Source: CALARM01 sp964431735
GTDB taxonomy: Bacteria > Vulcanimicrobiota > SpSt-956 > JAKJGF01
Reading direction: 5' to 3'
Assembly (NCBI GenBank): GCA_964431735.1
Contig: CAYSLJ010000010.1
Location: 1-64,000, forward strand
Length of the DNA stretch: 64,000 nucleotides
In this document: piece after piece, positions 36,507 through 45,286 of the stretch
How positions within the stretch are numbered: position 1 is the first letter of the stretch
How the letters are laid out: each line of letters begins with the position of its first letter
Made by a program: the position numbers and the translations under genes
The notes under the pieces: generated by a model
Databases searched by the model: none
What the model saw: the letters and a program-made list of their open reading frames with translations, nothing else
What the model was told of the DNA's origin: nothing

Positions 36507-36535
36507 ATCGTGACGCGTAACGCGAACGCGTGACG
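36507..36535. repeat. GCGTAACGCGAACGCGTGACG patch
   Basis: A short palindromic patch just after the radical SAM stop codon: CGTGACGCGTAACGCGAACG and continuing. Confidence 0.55.
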
Positions 36536-36566
36536 GGAACAACGCCTTCTATTTATGGAACGTTCA

Positions 36567-36704
36567 GTTTAGACAGGAGTTACGCACAAAATACAGGAAA
36601 ACCAGGTCATTGCGAGCGAAGCAATCCCATTATTACAGCAAAAACCGGTGGGATTGCTTCGTCGCTACGCTCCTCGCAATGACAAAATGCGTAACTCCTG
36701 TTTA
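36567..36704. repeat. Element F, copy 2 (TCATTGCGAGCGAAG core)
   Basis: Outer arms ACAGGAGTTACGCA and TGCGTAACTCCTGT enclose a different hairpin: TCATTGCGAGCGAAGCAATC facing GGATTGCTTCGTCGCTACGC. Core repeats of this kind are known from many bacterial genomes; the shared outer frame with 12086-12235 is the unusual part. Confidence 0.75.
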
Positions 36705-36721
36705 ATCTCATTAATCCATGC

Positions 36722-36757
36722 AAAAAAAAATTACCGGGACGAATAATCCCGGTAATC
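36722..36757 (-). terminator. Terminator after the NlpC/P60 gene
   Basis: On the minus strand ATTACCGGGA pairs with TCCCGGTAAT and is followed by nine T residues (A-run at 36722-36730). It lies just past the stop at 36780. Confidence 0.85.
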
Positions 36758-36779
36758 CTCTAATCCTGAAAATCTGCGG

Positions 36780-38012
36780 TCAAAAGAAGCGTCTTCCTCC
36801 GAGAAATCTTGCGCTGTAATAATCTTCTTCAAGACTGCTTATTTTTACACATCCTCCCGAAGAAGAAGCATGGATAAAACTTGAGTCTCCTATATATATA
36901 CCGACATGAGACGCACCTGATGTATAGGTTGTGAAAAACACCAGATCTCCTATACGAAGATCTTCCCTGGCTACAGGATTTCCCTGGGTAAACTGTTCGT
37001 CAGCCATTCTTAAAAGCTTTATACCGTTCAGGGCAAAAATTGTCTGAACAAAACCGGAACAGTCAAATCCTCCAGGTGTTGTTCCTCCCCATACATACGG
37101 AGTTCCAAGGAAACTGTATGCTAACTGCACAATACTCGCAGAAAGGCCAGAACCTCTTGAAGAAAGTGTTGTATAATGATTATTCTGATTTGAATAATAA
37201 ATGGCATTTTTTGTATTCTGTGAAGTGGAACCTGACGATTTAGCTGTATTTGAAGCTACCTGTGTGGTTTTCTTTGCAGTCTTTGTCTCTTTTTTCTCCA
37301 GACTGGGCTGGCCATGATAACATGCTATATAATCATAGTACATCCATGCCTTTGTGCCGTCATTAAAGGCTACATATATCCAGTCACCTCTCCAGTTAAG
37401 AACATAAACTGTCTGATTTATACTGGCACTGAAGAGAATATCTGCATTGAAAGAAGGTTTCTTTCTTACATTTACACTGTCGGAACATACATAGCTTTTC
37501 GTTATATACTTCTGAGGCGTATAAGAAGACGATGAAGAAGACGAAGAAGAAGACGATGATGATGATGATGATGCATAACCGATATAATCACCCATAACCC
37601 ATCCTTCATAACCGTCTGAAAGTCTTACATAACACCACTGACCTCTATCTTCAATAATTTTTATTTTTTCTCCTTTATTAAGACCGCAGAGAACAGCATC
37701 CTGACAGGATGGTCCTGATCTCAGATTTACATCACTGGCATTGATTACATAATAAGAACCGCCACCTCCGGAACTTCCTCCGGAAGGAATATAAATAACA
37801 TCTCCAGGCATAAGTACTTTGTCTCTGGAAATACCATTTGCGGCAGCCAGTTCCTCTGAAGTAAGTCCTATGGAATTTGCTATAACAGATAAACTATCCC
37901 CTGATTTAACCACATAACTCCCTGCAAGGGCATAAGAACCTGTAGAAAGCAAAATGGCCATAACAGCCATTACAAACAGAGTCTTTTCAATTTTGTTGGA
38001 TAAAAAATTCAT
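36780..38012 (-). CDS. Exported LysM-SH3-NlpC/P60 peptidoglycan peptidase
   Basis: The ATG at 38012 lies eight bases after AGGAG, giving 410 residues; a longer frame to 38090 has no support. A signal peptide (cleavage near ALA-GS) is followed by a LysM domain (YVVKSGDSLSVIANSIGL). Then come an SH3b-like domain, a run of about 15 serines, and a second SH3b domain (DSVNVRKKPSFNADILFSA). An NlpC/P60 domain closes the protein, with Cys in GGFDCSGFVQ and His in ASHVGIYIGD. It should cut peptide stems of peptidoglycan in the periplasm or at the surface. A terminator follows. It is monocistronic. Confidence 0.9.
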   Translation of the reverse strand: MNFLSNKIEKTLFVMAVMAILLSTGSYALAGSYVVKSGDSLSVIANSIGLTSEELAAANGISRDKVLMPGDVIYIPSGGSSGGGGSYYVINASDVNLRSGPSCQDAVLCGLNKGEKIKIIEDRGQWCYVRLSDGYEGWVMGDYIGYASSSSSSSSSSSSSSSSYTPQKYITKSYVCSDSVNVRKKPSFNADILFSASINQTVYVLNWRGDWIYVAFNDGTKAWMYYDYIACYHGQPSLEKKETKTAKKTTQVASNTAKSSGSTSQNTKNAIYYSNQNNHYTTLSSRGSGLSASIVQLAYSFLGTPYVWGGTTPGGFDCSGFVQTIFALNGIKLLRMADEQFTQGNPVAREDLRIGDLVFFTTYTSGASHVGIYIGDSSFIHASSSGGCVKISSLEEDYYSARFLGGRRFF

Positions 38013-38335
38013 TTCCATCTCCTTTCGGTATTTAAAACAAAATTCACAGATAGCAGAATCTTCCCCCGGTGGCAGGTCAGATCTTAACATACAGATACGT
38101 CATTTAAACTAAAATTACTTGAGGAATTAATATCAAATTCACTTAATTTTGTATCTGATTAGATTTTTTTAATCTTTTTTGATATGCTTTTATAATGATT
38201 TTTGTAAGATTTGTATTTTCGCAAAACGAAAGTTAAAGTTGATTAAGATTATTCGATGAACTATGAAAATTTCCTTCTTAAATTTTTTATTTTTTTTATT
38301 TTTTATAAGACACCGAAAAATAATCTCTGAAAAAA
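38013..38335. other. AT-rich intergenic region
   Basis: No gene is seen. Runs of T and A dominate, especially at 38280-38310. The promoter of the NlpC/P60 gene should lie here. Confidence 0.4.
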
Positions 38336-40129
38336 TTAAATCTTTGACCATATAATTGCAAATAAATCTGCCATTTTACGGAAAAATAAGATAGATTTTT
38401 TCAGAATTCTATCACCTGATATATTAAATTTATTTTTAATTTCTTCTATTATATTTCGTAAAGAAAGTTTCCCTCCGCAATATTCGTAAAGACATGATTC
38501 AAAGTCATTCATAATAATCGTTGTTCCGTCTGCTCTTTTTATAAAACATCGGTTATCTTCATTATACATAAGTTCACAGGTTCTGAGAGGCTTCCAGTCC
38601 ATTATATCTTCTACCGGTATATCATAATAGTCTCTGTAAAGATTATATCTTAAAAGATTATAAAAAACCTTTATACCTGGGTCCAATTTCATCACATCAA
38701 GCCAGAGGCTTACAGTTCCGTATCTATGGCTTATTTCAAAATGCTGTATTACAGTATGTCTCGGTATGGAAGGAAAAAGTTTTCTCATAGCCTCTTTTAT
38801 TTCTTCTTCAAACTGATAAAGCAACCTTACCAGATCATATTTATTAAAATGTTCTGATTCGGTAAAGGGAACTTTTTGAACAGAAAGACCTCTTTTAAAC
38901 TCTCCGTCTATAATCTTAAGGCCGTATTTTTCAGGATTTTCTGCTATATCTGTCATTGGATAGGGAGATAGCATCATAGAACCGGTGCAGAAGGCTCTTC
39001 CCGGCGCAAGCTCCAGAAGTTCTATGGAAAAATCAAGGCTTTTTCTGTAAGTATCATAGGACTCGAAAGGTCCTCCCAGAATGGTATTAAAAAGTACAGA
39101 TGAAACACCTGCTCTGTCACAGTATGAAAAAACCTCTCTTATCTGGTCATGAGTTATTTTTTTATCGTAAGCTTTAAGGACATCGGCATGACCGCTTTCC
39201 ACGCCGAGCTGTAGAAATATAAGACCGGCATCTACCATTTCATCAATAAGAGAAAGATTTTTGTGTAACACATTTACCCTGCCGAGACAACTCCATACAA
39301 AATCATAACCTCTCTCTCTTCTTTCTCTTAAAGCTTTACAGAAGGCCGATACCCTTTGAGGGGAAATAGTGAAAGTATTGTCTATAAAGGTAATAACCTT
39401 TCCATGACATGTGTTCAGAATATAATCCACTTCTGACATAACATGGTCAATACTCCTTACCCTGTAACGATGACCGAACATACCGTCAAAACAGAAAGCA
39501 CAGTTAAAAGGACAACCCCGTCCTGTTAAAACCCTGGGAAAAGACCGTTCCAGCATAAGGGTATCAGGTTCAAGCAATTCTCTTCTGGGTACAGGTAATT
39601 CATCAAGATTTTCAATAAGAGGAGCATCGGGATTTCTTTTGATTTCATGTCCGTCTCTCCAGGTAATACCTTTTATATCGGAAAGATTTCCCTCACCACT
39701 GTAATAATATTCTACAAGTGACGGAAGAGTATGTTCTCCCTCTCCCCTCGCCGCCAGATCTGCAGGACACCTCATTAAAACTTCCAGATCTTTATCTTTC
39801 TGTGATATGGATACATGAGGGCCTCCAAGCATTACAATGGTTCCCGGGGAATATTTCTTTATCTGTGCCGTAAGATCCATAACCCTGAAAATATCTTCTG
39901 CAGTGGTATAAAAACAGACTATAGATATTTTTTCTTTATCTATAGTATAAAGTAATTCTTCAGGTTCTATGTAATCACCAGACAGAAGTTTTACTCTGTA
40001 ACCTTTTTCATGGAGAATTGTTGCCATAGAAAGATGGCCTAACTGTGCGGAATTCGTTCGGGTCCCTTCTTTTCCAAGGCTGTATCCTGTTGTAATGAAT
40101 AAAATAGGATTTTTATCTTTATCAAACAT
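38336..40129 (-). CDS. B12-binding-type radical SAM protein with C-terminal PqqD-like domain (paralogue)
   Basis: About 597 residues if started at the ATG at 40129. The frame extends to 40174, but the extra codons read GTCACGCGTCACCCG-type repeat and no ribosome binding site lies before either start. The cobalamin-type domain (AQLGHLSMATILHEKGY, MLGGPHVSIS) precedes the radical SAM cysteines in GRGCPFNCAFCFDGMFG. The C-terminal segment (GTTIIMNDFESCLYEYCGGK, LRNIIEEIKNKFNIS, MADLFAIIWSKI) matches the PqqD-like tail of the 34737-36503 protein. The two are clear paralogues facing each other across the NlpC gene. Confidence 0.8.
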   Translation of the reverse strand: MFDKDKNPILFITTGYSLGKEGTRTNSAQLGHLSMATILHEKGYRVKLLSGDYIEPEELLYTIDKEKISIVCFYTTAEDIFRVMDLTAQIKKYSPGTIVMLGGPHVSISQKDKDLEVLMRCPADLAARGEGEHTLPSLVEYYYSGEGNLSDIKGITWRDGHEIKRNPDAPLIENLDELPVPRRELLEPDTLMLERSFPRVLTGRGCPFNCAFCFDGMFGHRYRVRSIDHVMSEVDYILNTCHGKVITFIDNTFTISPQRVSAFCKALRERRERGYDFVWSCLGRVNVLHKNLSLIDEMVDAGLIFLQLGVESGHADVLKAYDKKITHDQIREVFSYCDRAGVSSVLFNTILGGPFESYDTYRKSLDFSIELLELAPGRAFCTGSMMLSPYPMTDIAENPEKYGLKIIDGEFKRGLSVQKVPFTESEHFNKYDLVRLLYQFEEEIKEAMRKLFPSIPRHTVIQHFEISHRYGTVSLWLDVMKLDPGIKVFYNLLRYNLYRDYYDIPVEDIMDWKPLRTCELMYNEDNRCFIKRADGTTIIMNDFESCLYEYCGGKLSLRNIIEEIKNKFNISGDRILKKSILFFRKMADLFAIIWSKI

Positions 40130-40139
40130 AAATGGCGTA

Positions 40140-40210
40140 ACGGGTGACGCGTGACAGGTGACGGGTAAGTTCAACTTTTACACATTACGCATCACGCATT
40201 ATGCATCACG
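40140..40210. repeat. GCGTGACAGGTGACGGGT patch between radical SAM genes
   Basis: CGGGTGACGCGTGACAGGTG is followed by CATTACGCATCACGCATTAT. Both patches fall in the 5' end of one radical SAM gene and the 3' end of another. Confidence 0.5.
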
Positions 40211-41816
40211 CAGTAATCAACTCTTTCAATATAATATTCATTATACGGTCATTTTCTTTCCCGTATTTTTCTTTCACCATGGCAGTCATGTTATCTATTT
40301 CGCTGTCTGTGATAGTAGAAAGATTCTCTATATGAGAAATTACTTCATAGATTAAATTAAGGAAAAATTTCCCTGTTTCCACTGACAGAGTTTTCACTAC
40401 TTCCCGGGGTAAATATTTTATAGGGCCTGTATCAGGCAGATCTTTTAAATAACTCATACCCCACAGGAAATTCAAATTGCCTGCCTGAGGTGCCAGCATA
40501 GAGTCCTGTTCCGTAATCGTAAAAGATGATACACCGTTTATGAGAATTTTAGAAAGAACTTCTGCTTTTTCATCTTCTATACTGTAGGAATAATAAGGGA
40601 ATACTCCCTGAAGTCTGCCTTTACTCTCAAGCATTTTCTGGATTTTCGTTCCGTGATAGACCCTTAATCTATCAATCCATAGAGGGGAAGAATAACCGTA
40701 TTTATCATAAAGAGATGAAATAACGGACATGCTCTCCTTTATTTCATCAAAGGTCGTAAAAGGTTCAAATACTATCATACCTGCCTGATAATCCAGGTCT
40801 ACTTTACTTAATATTTCTATTGATTTAAGATTATCCTGCGGTGTTATTCCCTTGCGGAAAAGCCTCAGTGTTCTCAGGATAAACGATTCCGTACCTACAA
40901 AAACATTATGAAGTCCCACTTCTTTAAGTCTTTTGAAAAGATTGTAATCCACATCATTCGGCCTGCACTGGAAATTAAATATAATATGAATATTTCTCTT
41001 CTCCAGTTCATCGGCAAAATCATAATACCATGTCTTTTCTTTATCACCGGGTATAAAGAAATTATCGTCATTGAAAGCAATAACCTTTACATCATATTTT
41101 TTTACAAGTTCTTCTATTTCTGAGACAACATTTTCTACAGTCCTGCCTCTGCGGACATTTAAATTATAAAAATGATAAACACTGCAGAAAGAACATCTGC
41201 CGTAACATCCTCTGCTTGAAGTTACCATCATTCGCCTTTTTAAAACATAATCCATAGTATCTTTAAGAGCAGAATCAGGTGCCGGAAGTTCTCCTGTAAT
41301 AAACTGCTTTCTATGAGGATAAGGTAAAGAATTCAGATCTTTAATCAACAGTCTCGGACTATTTTCTATAATTTTGCCATCTCTTCTAAAAGCAAGACCG
41401 TTTATTTCTTCCCATTTTTCAGGTTGATGAAATTTTTCTATAAATTCCAGAAGTGTTTCTTCACTTTCTCCGAGGGCAATAGTATCCACATAAGGAAATA
41501 TATCCATAATAAGATCAAAACAACTGGTAGGAGTGTGGCCTCCCATAATAATATGAGATTTTATACCTTCATCTTTTATCTTTTTTATTACGCCAATAGC
41601 AAGATCGAGAACGACGTAATAGGAAGCAGAAAATCCAATTATCGGATAATTCCGTTCCTTCAACATATCAGTAAAAACATCTAAATCTGTTCCAAAATGA
41701 AGAACCTCTATATCTACGTCATGGCCTCCGGCTGTCAAATAAGACGACAGATAACCAACGCCTAAAGAATTCCACGATTCCACACCTTTATGAACATCTA
41801 CAAGCAGTATTTTCAT
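40206..41816 (-). CDS. B12-binding-type radical SAM protein
   Basis: A 536-residue protein with an N-terminal cobalamin-type domain (MKILLVDVHKG, LGVGYLSSYLTAGGH, IIMGGHTPTS, ALGESEETL). A radical SAM core follows, with cysteines in SSRGCYGRCSFCSVYHFYN near residue 200. GTESFILRTLRLFRKG is the substrate-side helix region. It lacks the PqqD-like tail of its neighbours. AAGGAG precedes the ATG. The gene lies 76 bases from the neighbouring radical SAM gene on the same strand, suggesting co-transcription. Substrate unknown; family members act on lipids, peptides, tRNA or secondary metabolites. Confidence 0.8.
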   Translation of the reverse strand: MKILLVDVHKGVESWNSLGVGYLSSYLTAGGHDVDIEVLHFGTDLDVFTDMLKERNYPIIGFSASYYVVLDLAIGVIKKIKDEGIKSHIIMGGHTPTSCFDLIMDIFPYVDTIALGESEETLLEFIEKFHQPEKWEEINGLAFRRDGKIIENSPRLLIKDLNSLPYPHRKQFITGELPAPDSALKDTMDYVLKRRMMVTSSRGCYGRCSFCSVYHFYNLNVRRGRTVENVVSEIEELVKKYDVKVIAFNDDNFFIPGDKEKTWYYDFADELEKRNIHIIFNFQCRPNDVDYNLFKRLKEVGLHNVFVGTESFILRTLRLFRKGITPQDNLKSIEILSKVDLDYQAGMIVFEPFTTFDEIKESMSVISSLYDKYGYSSPLWIDRLRVYHGTKIQKMLESKGRLQGVFPYYSYSIEDEKAEVLSKILINGVSSFTITEQDSMLAPQAGNLNFLWGMSYLKDLPDTGPIKYLPREVVKTLSVETGKFFLNLIYEVISHIENLSTITDSEIDNMTAMVKEKYGKENDRIMNIILKELITA

Positions 41817-42036
41817 AGAAAGTCTCCTTTTTAATAAGGCCTAACCGTTCCTTATTATATAGTTAGTTAACTATTTATAACCAGTAAATGACCGGTATCT
41901 TTTCACTTTTTACCATAATTAAATTCTAATAACTGATGAAATACACTGTAATATAATTCTTTTAATACGAGTGTTTTCCTTTTTTCAGCAGGTCAGGATT
42001 TACCGGTTCCGTAGTCTCGAATCTAAATTAAGATAA
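41817..42036. other. Intergenic region
   Basis: AT-rich, with no gene or clear hairpin. It lies between the start of a radical SAM gene and element C. Confidence 0.4.
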
Positions 42037-42252
42037 GATTGCGTTTAAAAATGACAGGTGATTTTACATACAAGGGAAAAAGAAATTTGTTATAGAATAT
42101 TCAGAGTGAAAAGTGAAAGGTGAAAAGTGAATAAAATAAGACATTACCTGCCATTCACTATTCACTACTCACTATTCACTAATTACAGATTTATATGCAT
42201 TAACTATAATTTTCAGTAAAGGTGAATTTACCTGTCGTAAAAAAACGCAATC
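42037..42252. repeat. Element C, copy 2
   Basis: Almost identical to 7533-7727 apart from extra GTGAAAGGTGAAAAGTG units in the interior. Its arms extend further, GATTGCGTTTAAAAATGACA against AAACGCAATCTTAAGAT. Confidence 0.75.
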
Positions 42253-42466
42253 TTAAGATAAATTCCTTTATGAATCAACTTGTAATTCTATCGAAATTAA
42301 CTTAAAATATAAGTATTCAGCTAAGAGCAGTCAACAGTCACATTTTATAAACATATAGTTAATTTCATAACAATTCGTTGTAATTAATTACCTCGTAATA
42401 CGTGATATACCATTACGCCGTTACGAAGCAAATTAATTATATCAGGTTATGATTTACACTAAAAAC

Positions 42467-42534
42467 CATGACCGGTTCATTCACAACTATGGGAATTTAT
42501 TCCTTCCGTAACAAATTACGATTCTCATATAAAT
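42467..42534 (+). repeat. Element D, copy 2
   Basis: CATGACCGGTTCATTCACAA, a partly degraded dyad, with ATTCTCATATAAAT 37 bases downstream. It lies before the PAS protein gene. Confidence 0.5.
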
Positions 42535-42562
42535 ATTCATTAAAGAAAGAGAAGGTAAAGTT

Positions 42563-42607
42563 ATGCTTTTTCTATCAAATCAGAAAAAAATGGAGAAATG
42601 TTTATGA
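42563..42607 (+). CDS. Possible 14-codon leader ORF coupled to the PAS protein gene
   Basis: AGAAGG precedes an ATG at 42563 that opens a 14-codon frame (MLFLSNQKKMEKCL). Its TGA overlaps the ATG of the PAS gene at 42604. The overlap and order suggest translational coupling, but no composition or attenuation structure proves translation. Confidence 0.25.
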   Translation: MLFLSNQKKMEKCL

Positions 42608-45214
42608 AAGAAAAAGAAAAAATTAAACTGGAAATTATTGAGGAATTAAAAGAGCTCAAAAGAAGAATTACTGAAGTACAATCAATAAAAGAAGGAGCAG
42701 AAACATCGGGAATAACTGCAGGTAACTACCTTGAAAAACTGAAGATGCAAAAACAGATTCTGGAAGAAATACATGACGGAATTATATCTGCCGGCTCTGA
42801 CGGATATATAACAGGATGGAATAAAAGAGCCGAGACTATTACCGGGTATAAACAGGAAGAGATAATGGGAAAACATTTTTCTATTTTTTATGATAATAAA
42901 GATAGAGATTTCCTGGAAAATTATATCTCTTCCGGTGAAAAAAATATATTTAACATGAAAGTAGAAATGAAAAAAAAATCAGGAGAAACATTCTGCTCCA
43001 ATCTATCCGTATCATCGATTAAAGACAGCAAAGGCTCTCCTGAAGGTATAATATGCTATTTCTCGGATATAAGTGAATATAAAAATATAGAAGATTATGC
43101 TAAAAAAACAGATAATCAGGGGAAAGAACTGTCAGAGGAATTAGAAAAACTTCAGGAAGAAATGAAACAGGAAAAAGAATTGTCAGAAGAACTAAAAAAA
43201 GAACTCTCACGAGAAGTGGAACATCTTCAGGAAAAAGTAAAAAAAGAAAAAGAGCGTTCAGAAGACTCGAAAAAAGAACTCTCAGCACAGGTAGAAAAAC
43301 TTCAGGAAGAGATTAAGAAAGAAAAAGGACAATGGGAAGAACTGAAAAAAGAACTCCAGGGAGAAAGAGAAAAACTACATGAATGGGAAGAATTAAAAAA
43401 AGAACTCTCACGACAGGTAGAAAAACTTCAGGAAAAGGTTAAGAAAGAAAAAGAACAGTCGAAAGAATTGAAAAAACAACTCTCAGTAGAAGGAGAAAAA
43501 CTTCAGAAAAAAGTTAAAAAAGAAAAAGAAAATCGGGAAGAATCGNNNNNNNNNNNNNNNNNNNNNNNNNNNNNNNNNNNNNNNNNNNNNNNNNNNNNNN
43601 NNNNNNNNNNNNNNNNNNNNNNNNNNNNNNNNNNNNNNNNNNNNNGAAAAACAGCTCAGAGAAGAAATAGAAAAACTCCTGGAACAGGGAAAAAAAGAAA
43701 AAGAAAATCGGGAAGAATCGGAAAAACAGCTCAGAGAAGAAATAGAAAAACTCCTGGAACAGGGAAAAAAAGAAACAGAACTTACAGAAGAATTAAAAAA
43801 AGATCTCTCATCAGGGGTAGAAAAACTCTATGAAGAACTGAAAAAAGAAAAGGATCTTATAAAAGCACTGAAAAAAGAAAAAGAACTTACGGCAGAATTA
43901 AAAACAACTATTACTTCTGACAGGAAAGCCTTCCAGGAAGAAATGGATAAAAAAATAGCACTTGTACTGGAGCTAAACAACACTATAAACGAGGAAAGAG
44001 AAAAATTTCAGAAAGAACTGAAAGAAAAAAAAGACGTTACTGAAGAAATGGAACAAGTCAACAAAAAACTCACGAAGGATCTAACAGAAAAAATGGAAAA
44101 GCTCCAGAAAGAAGTAGAAAAAGAACAATATCTAACAGAAAAAATGGAAAAAATTCTGGAAGAAGTAAAAAAAGAAAGAGAATTTACAGAAGAACAAAAA
44201 AAAGTTCTGGAGGATATGAAAAAAGAAATTAATCAGAGGAAAAGGTCACAGAAAACATTACAGGAAAACAAATTCACTCTAGAGATGGCACAAAAAATAT
44301 CACGTACTGGTTACTGGTCTTATAATATTCAAAATAATATGTATGACTGGTCAGACGAAATGTTCGATATTCTTGGATATCCTGCAGAAGGAGGCGTTCC
44401 TTCTTATAAAGATTGTAAGAATATTATGAATGAAGATGACTGGCAAAAGTTTGATAGAGCTTTTAAAAAAGTTGTTAACACAGGGGAATCCTGTAATATG
44501 GATCTGAAAATAATTTTCCCTGACAGGTCAATTCATTATGTAAATGCAAGAGCATGTCCTCAATATGATAAAGATAATAATATTACAGCTTTATTCGGTG
44601 TTATGCAGGATATAACAGAGAGAAAATTTTTAGAAGAAGAGTTAAAAAAATCTCTGAATGATTTATATATAAAAAATCAGATTGCCGGTATTTTTCTTAC
44701 ATTATCCGGAGAAAATATATCATGTAAAGTACTGCCTGCTATAATGAATTCTTTAAAGAGCATATACGGACTTTTTGGTGTAATTGACAGTACTGGCAAC
44801 CTGGTGAAAACAACAGGATATGTTGACAGAAATAATAATCTGCATTTATCGGATGGTATAATTATAAAAAAGGAAATCTGGTCTGATGGTTTAAAAGACA
44901 TACTTCTTGAAGGGAAAACATGTTTTTCCAATACATCTGTGTCGGAAGGTGATATTCAGATAAAAAGAGCTTTAAGTGTTCCTCTTTTTCGCAGCGGGAA
45001 ACCGTCAGGTATACTTACAGTGGCAAATAAAGAAGATGACTACAAAGAAGAGGATAAAATACTTCTTCAAAGAATTGCAGAACTTATCTCTCCTGTACTG
45101 AATGCCAGACTTGAAAGCAACAGGCTTAAAGCAGAGCTCAACGGTCTGGATTATCAGATAAAAAAAGCTCAGAAAGTGGAAACAGATCTTATACAGAATA
45201 TTTTGTTAAAGTGA
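42604..45214 (+). CDS. PAS-coiled coil-PAS-GAF sensor protein with tandem repeats, interrupted by an assembly gap
   Basis: The ATG at 42604 is eight bases after GGAG and preferred to 42598. A PAS domain with PAC (residues about 40-165, DGYITGWNKRAETITGYKQE) is followed by a long coiled coil built of 25-residue units. Examples are SEDSKKELSAQVEKLQEEIK and, after the gap, EKQLREEIEKLLEQGKKEKE. A second PAS-PAC (ISRTGYWSYNIQNNMYDWSD, GVMQDITERK) and a GAF-like domain (GLFGVIDSTGN, GILTVANKE) follow. No kinase, cyclase or output domain is present. The 100-N placeholder shifts the frame; codon boundaries on both sides agree with a true gap that is a multiple of three. It may be a partner for a separate kinase. 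Confidence 0.75.
43546..43645. other. Run of 100 Ns (assembly gap)
   Basis: The gap lies inside a tandem array. Bases 43646-43720 and the copy from 43721 are two identical 75-bp units, so short reads could not resolve the copy number. Confidence 0.95.
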
Positions 45215-45286
45215 AAAGTGAAAAGTGAAAAGTGAAAAGTGAAAAACAATGTCATTGATAACTGCTCACTGCTCACTGCTCACTGG
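45213..45286. repeat. GTGAAAA and CTGCTCACT tandem patch
   Basis: Five GTGAAAA units (45213-45245) face three TGCTCACTGC units (45263-45285). The patch forms the end of the PAS gene and also encodes the last residues of the convergent radical SAM gene. Confidence 0.6.
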
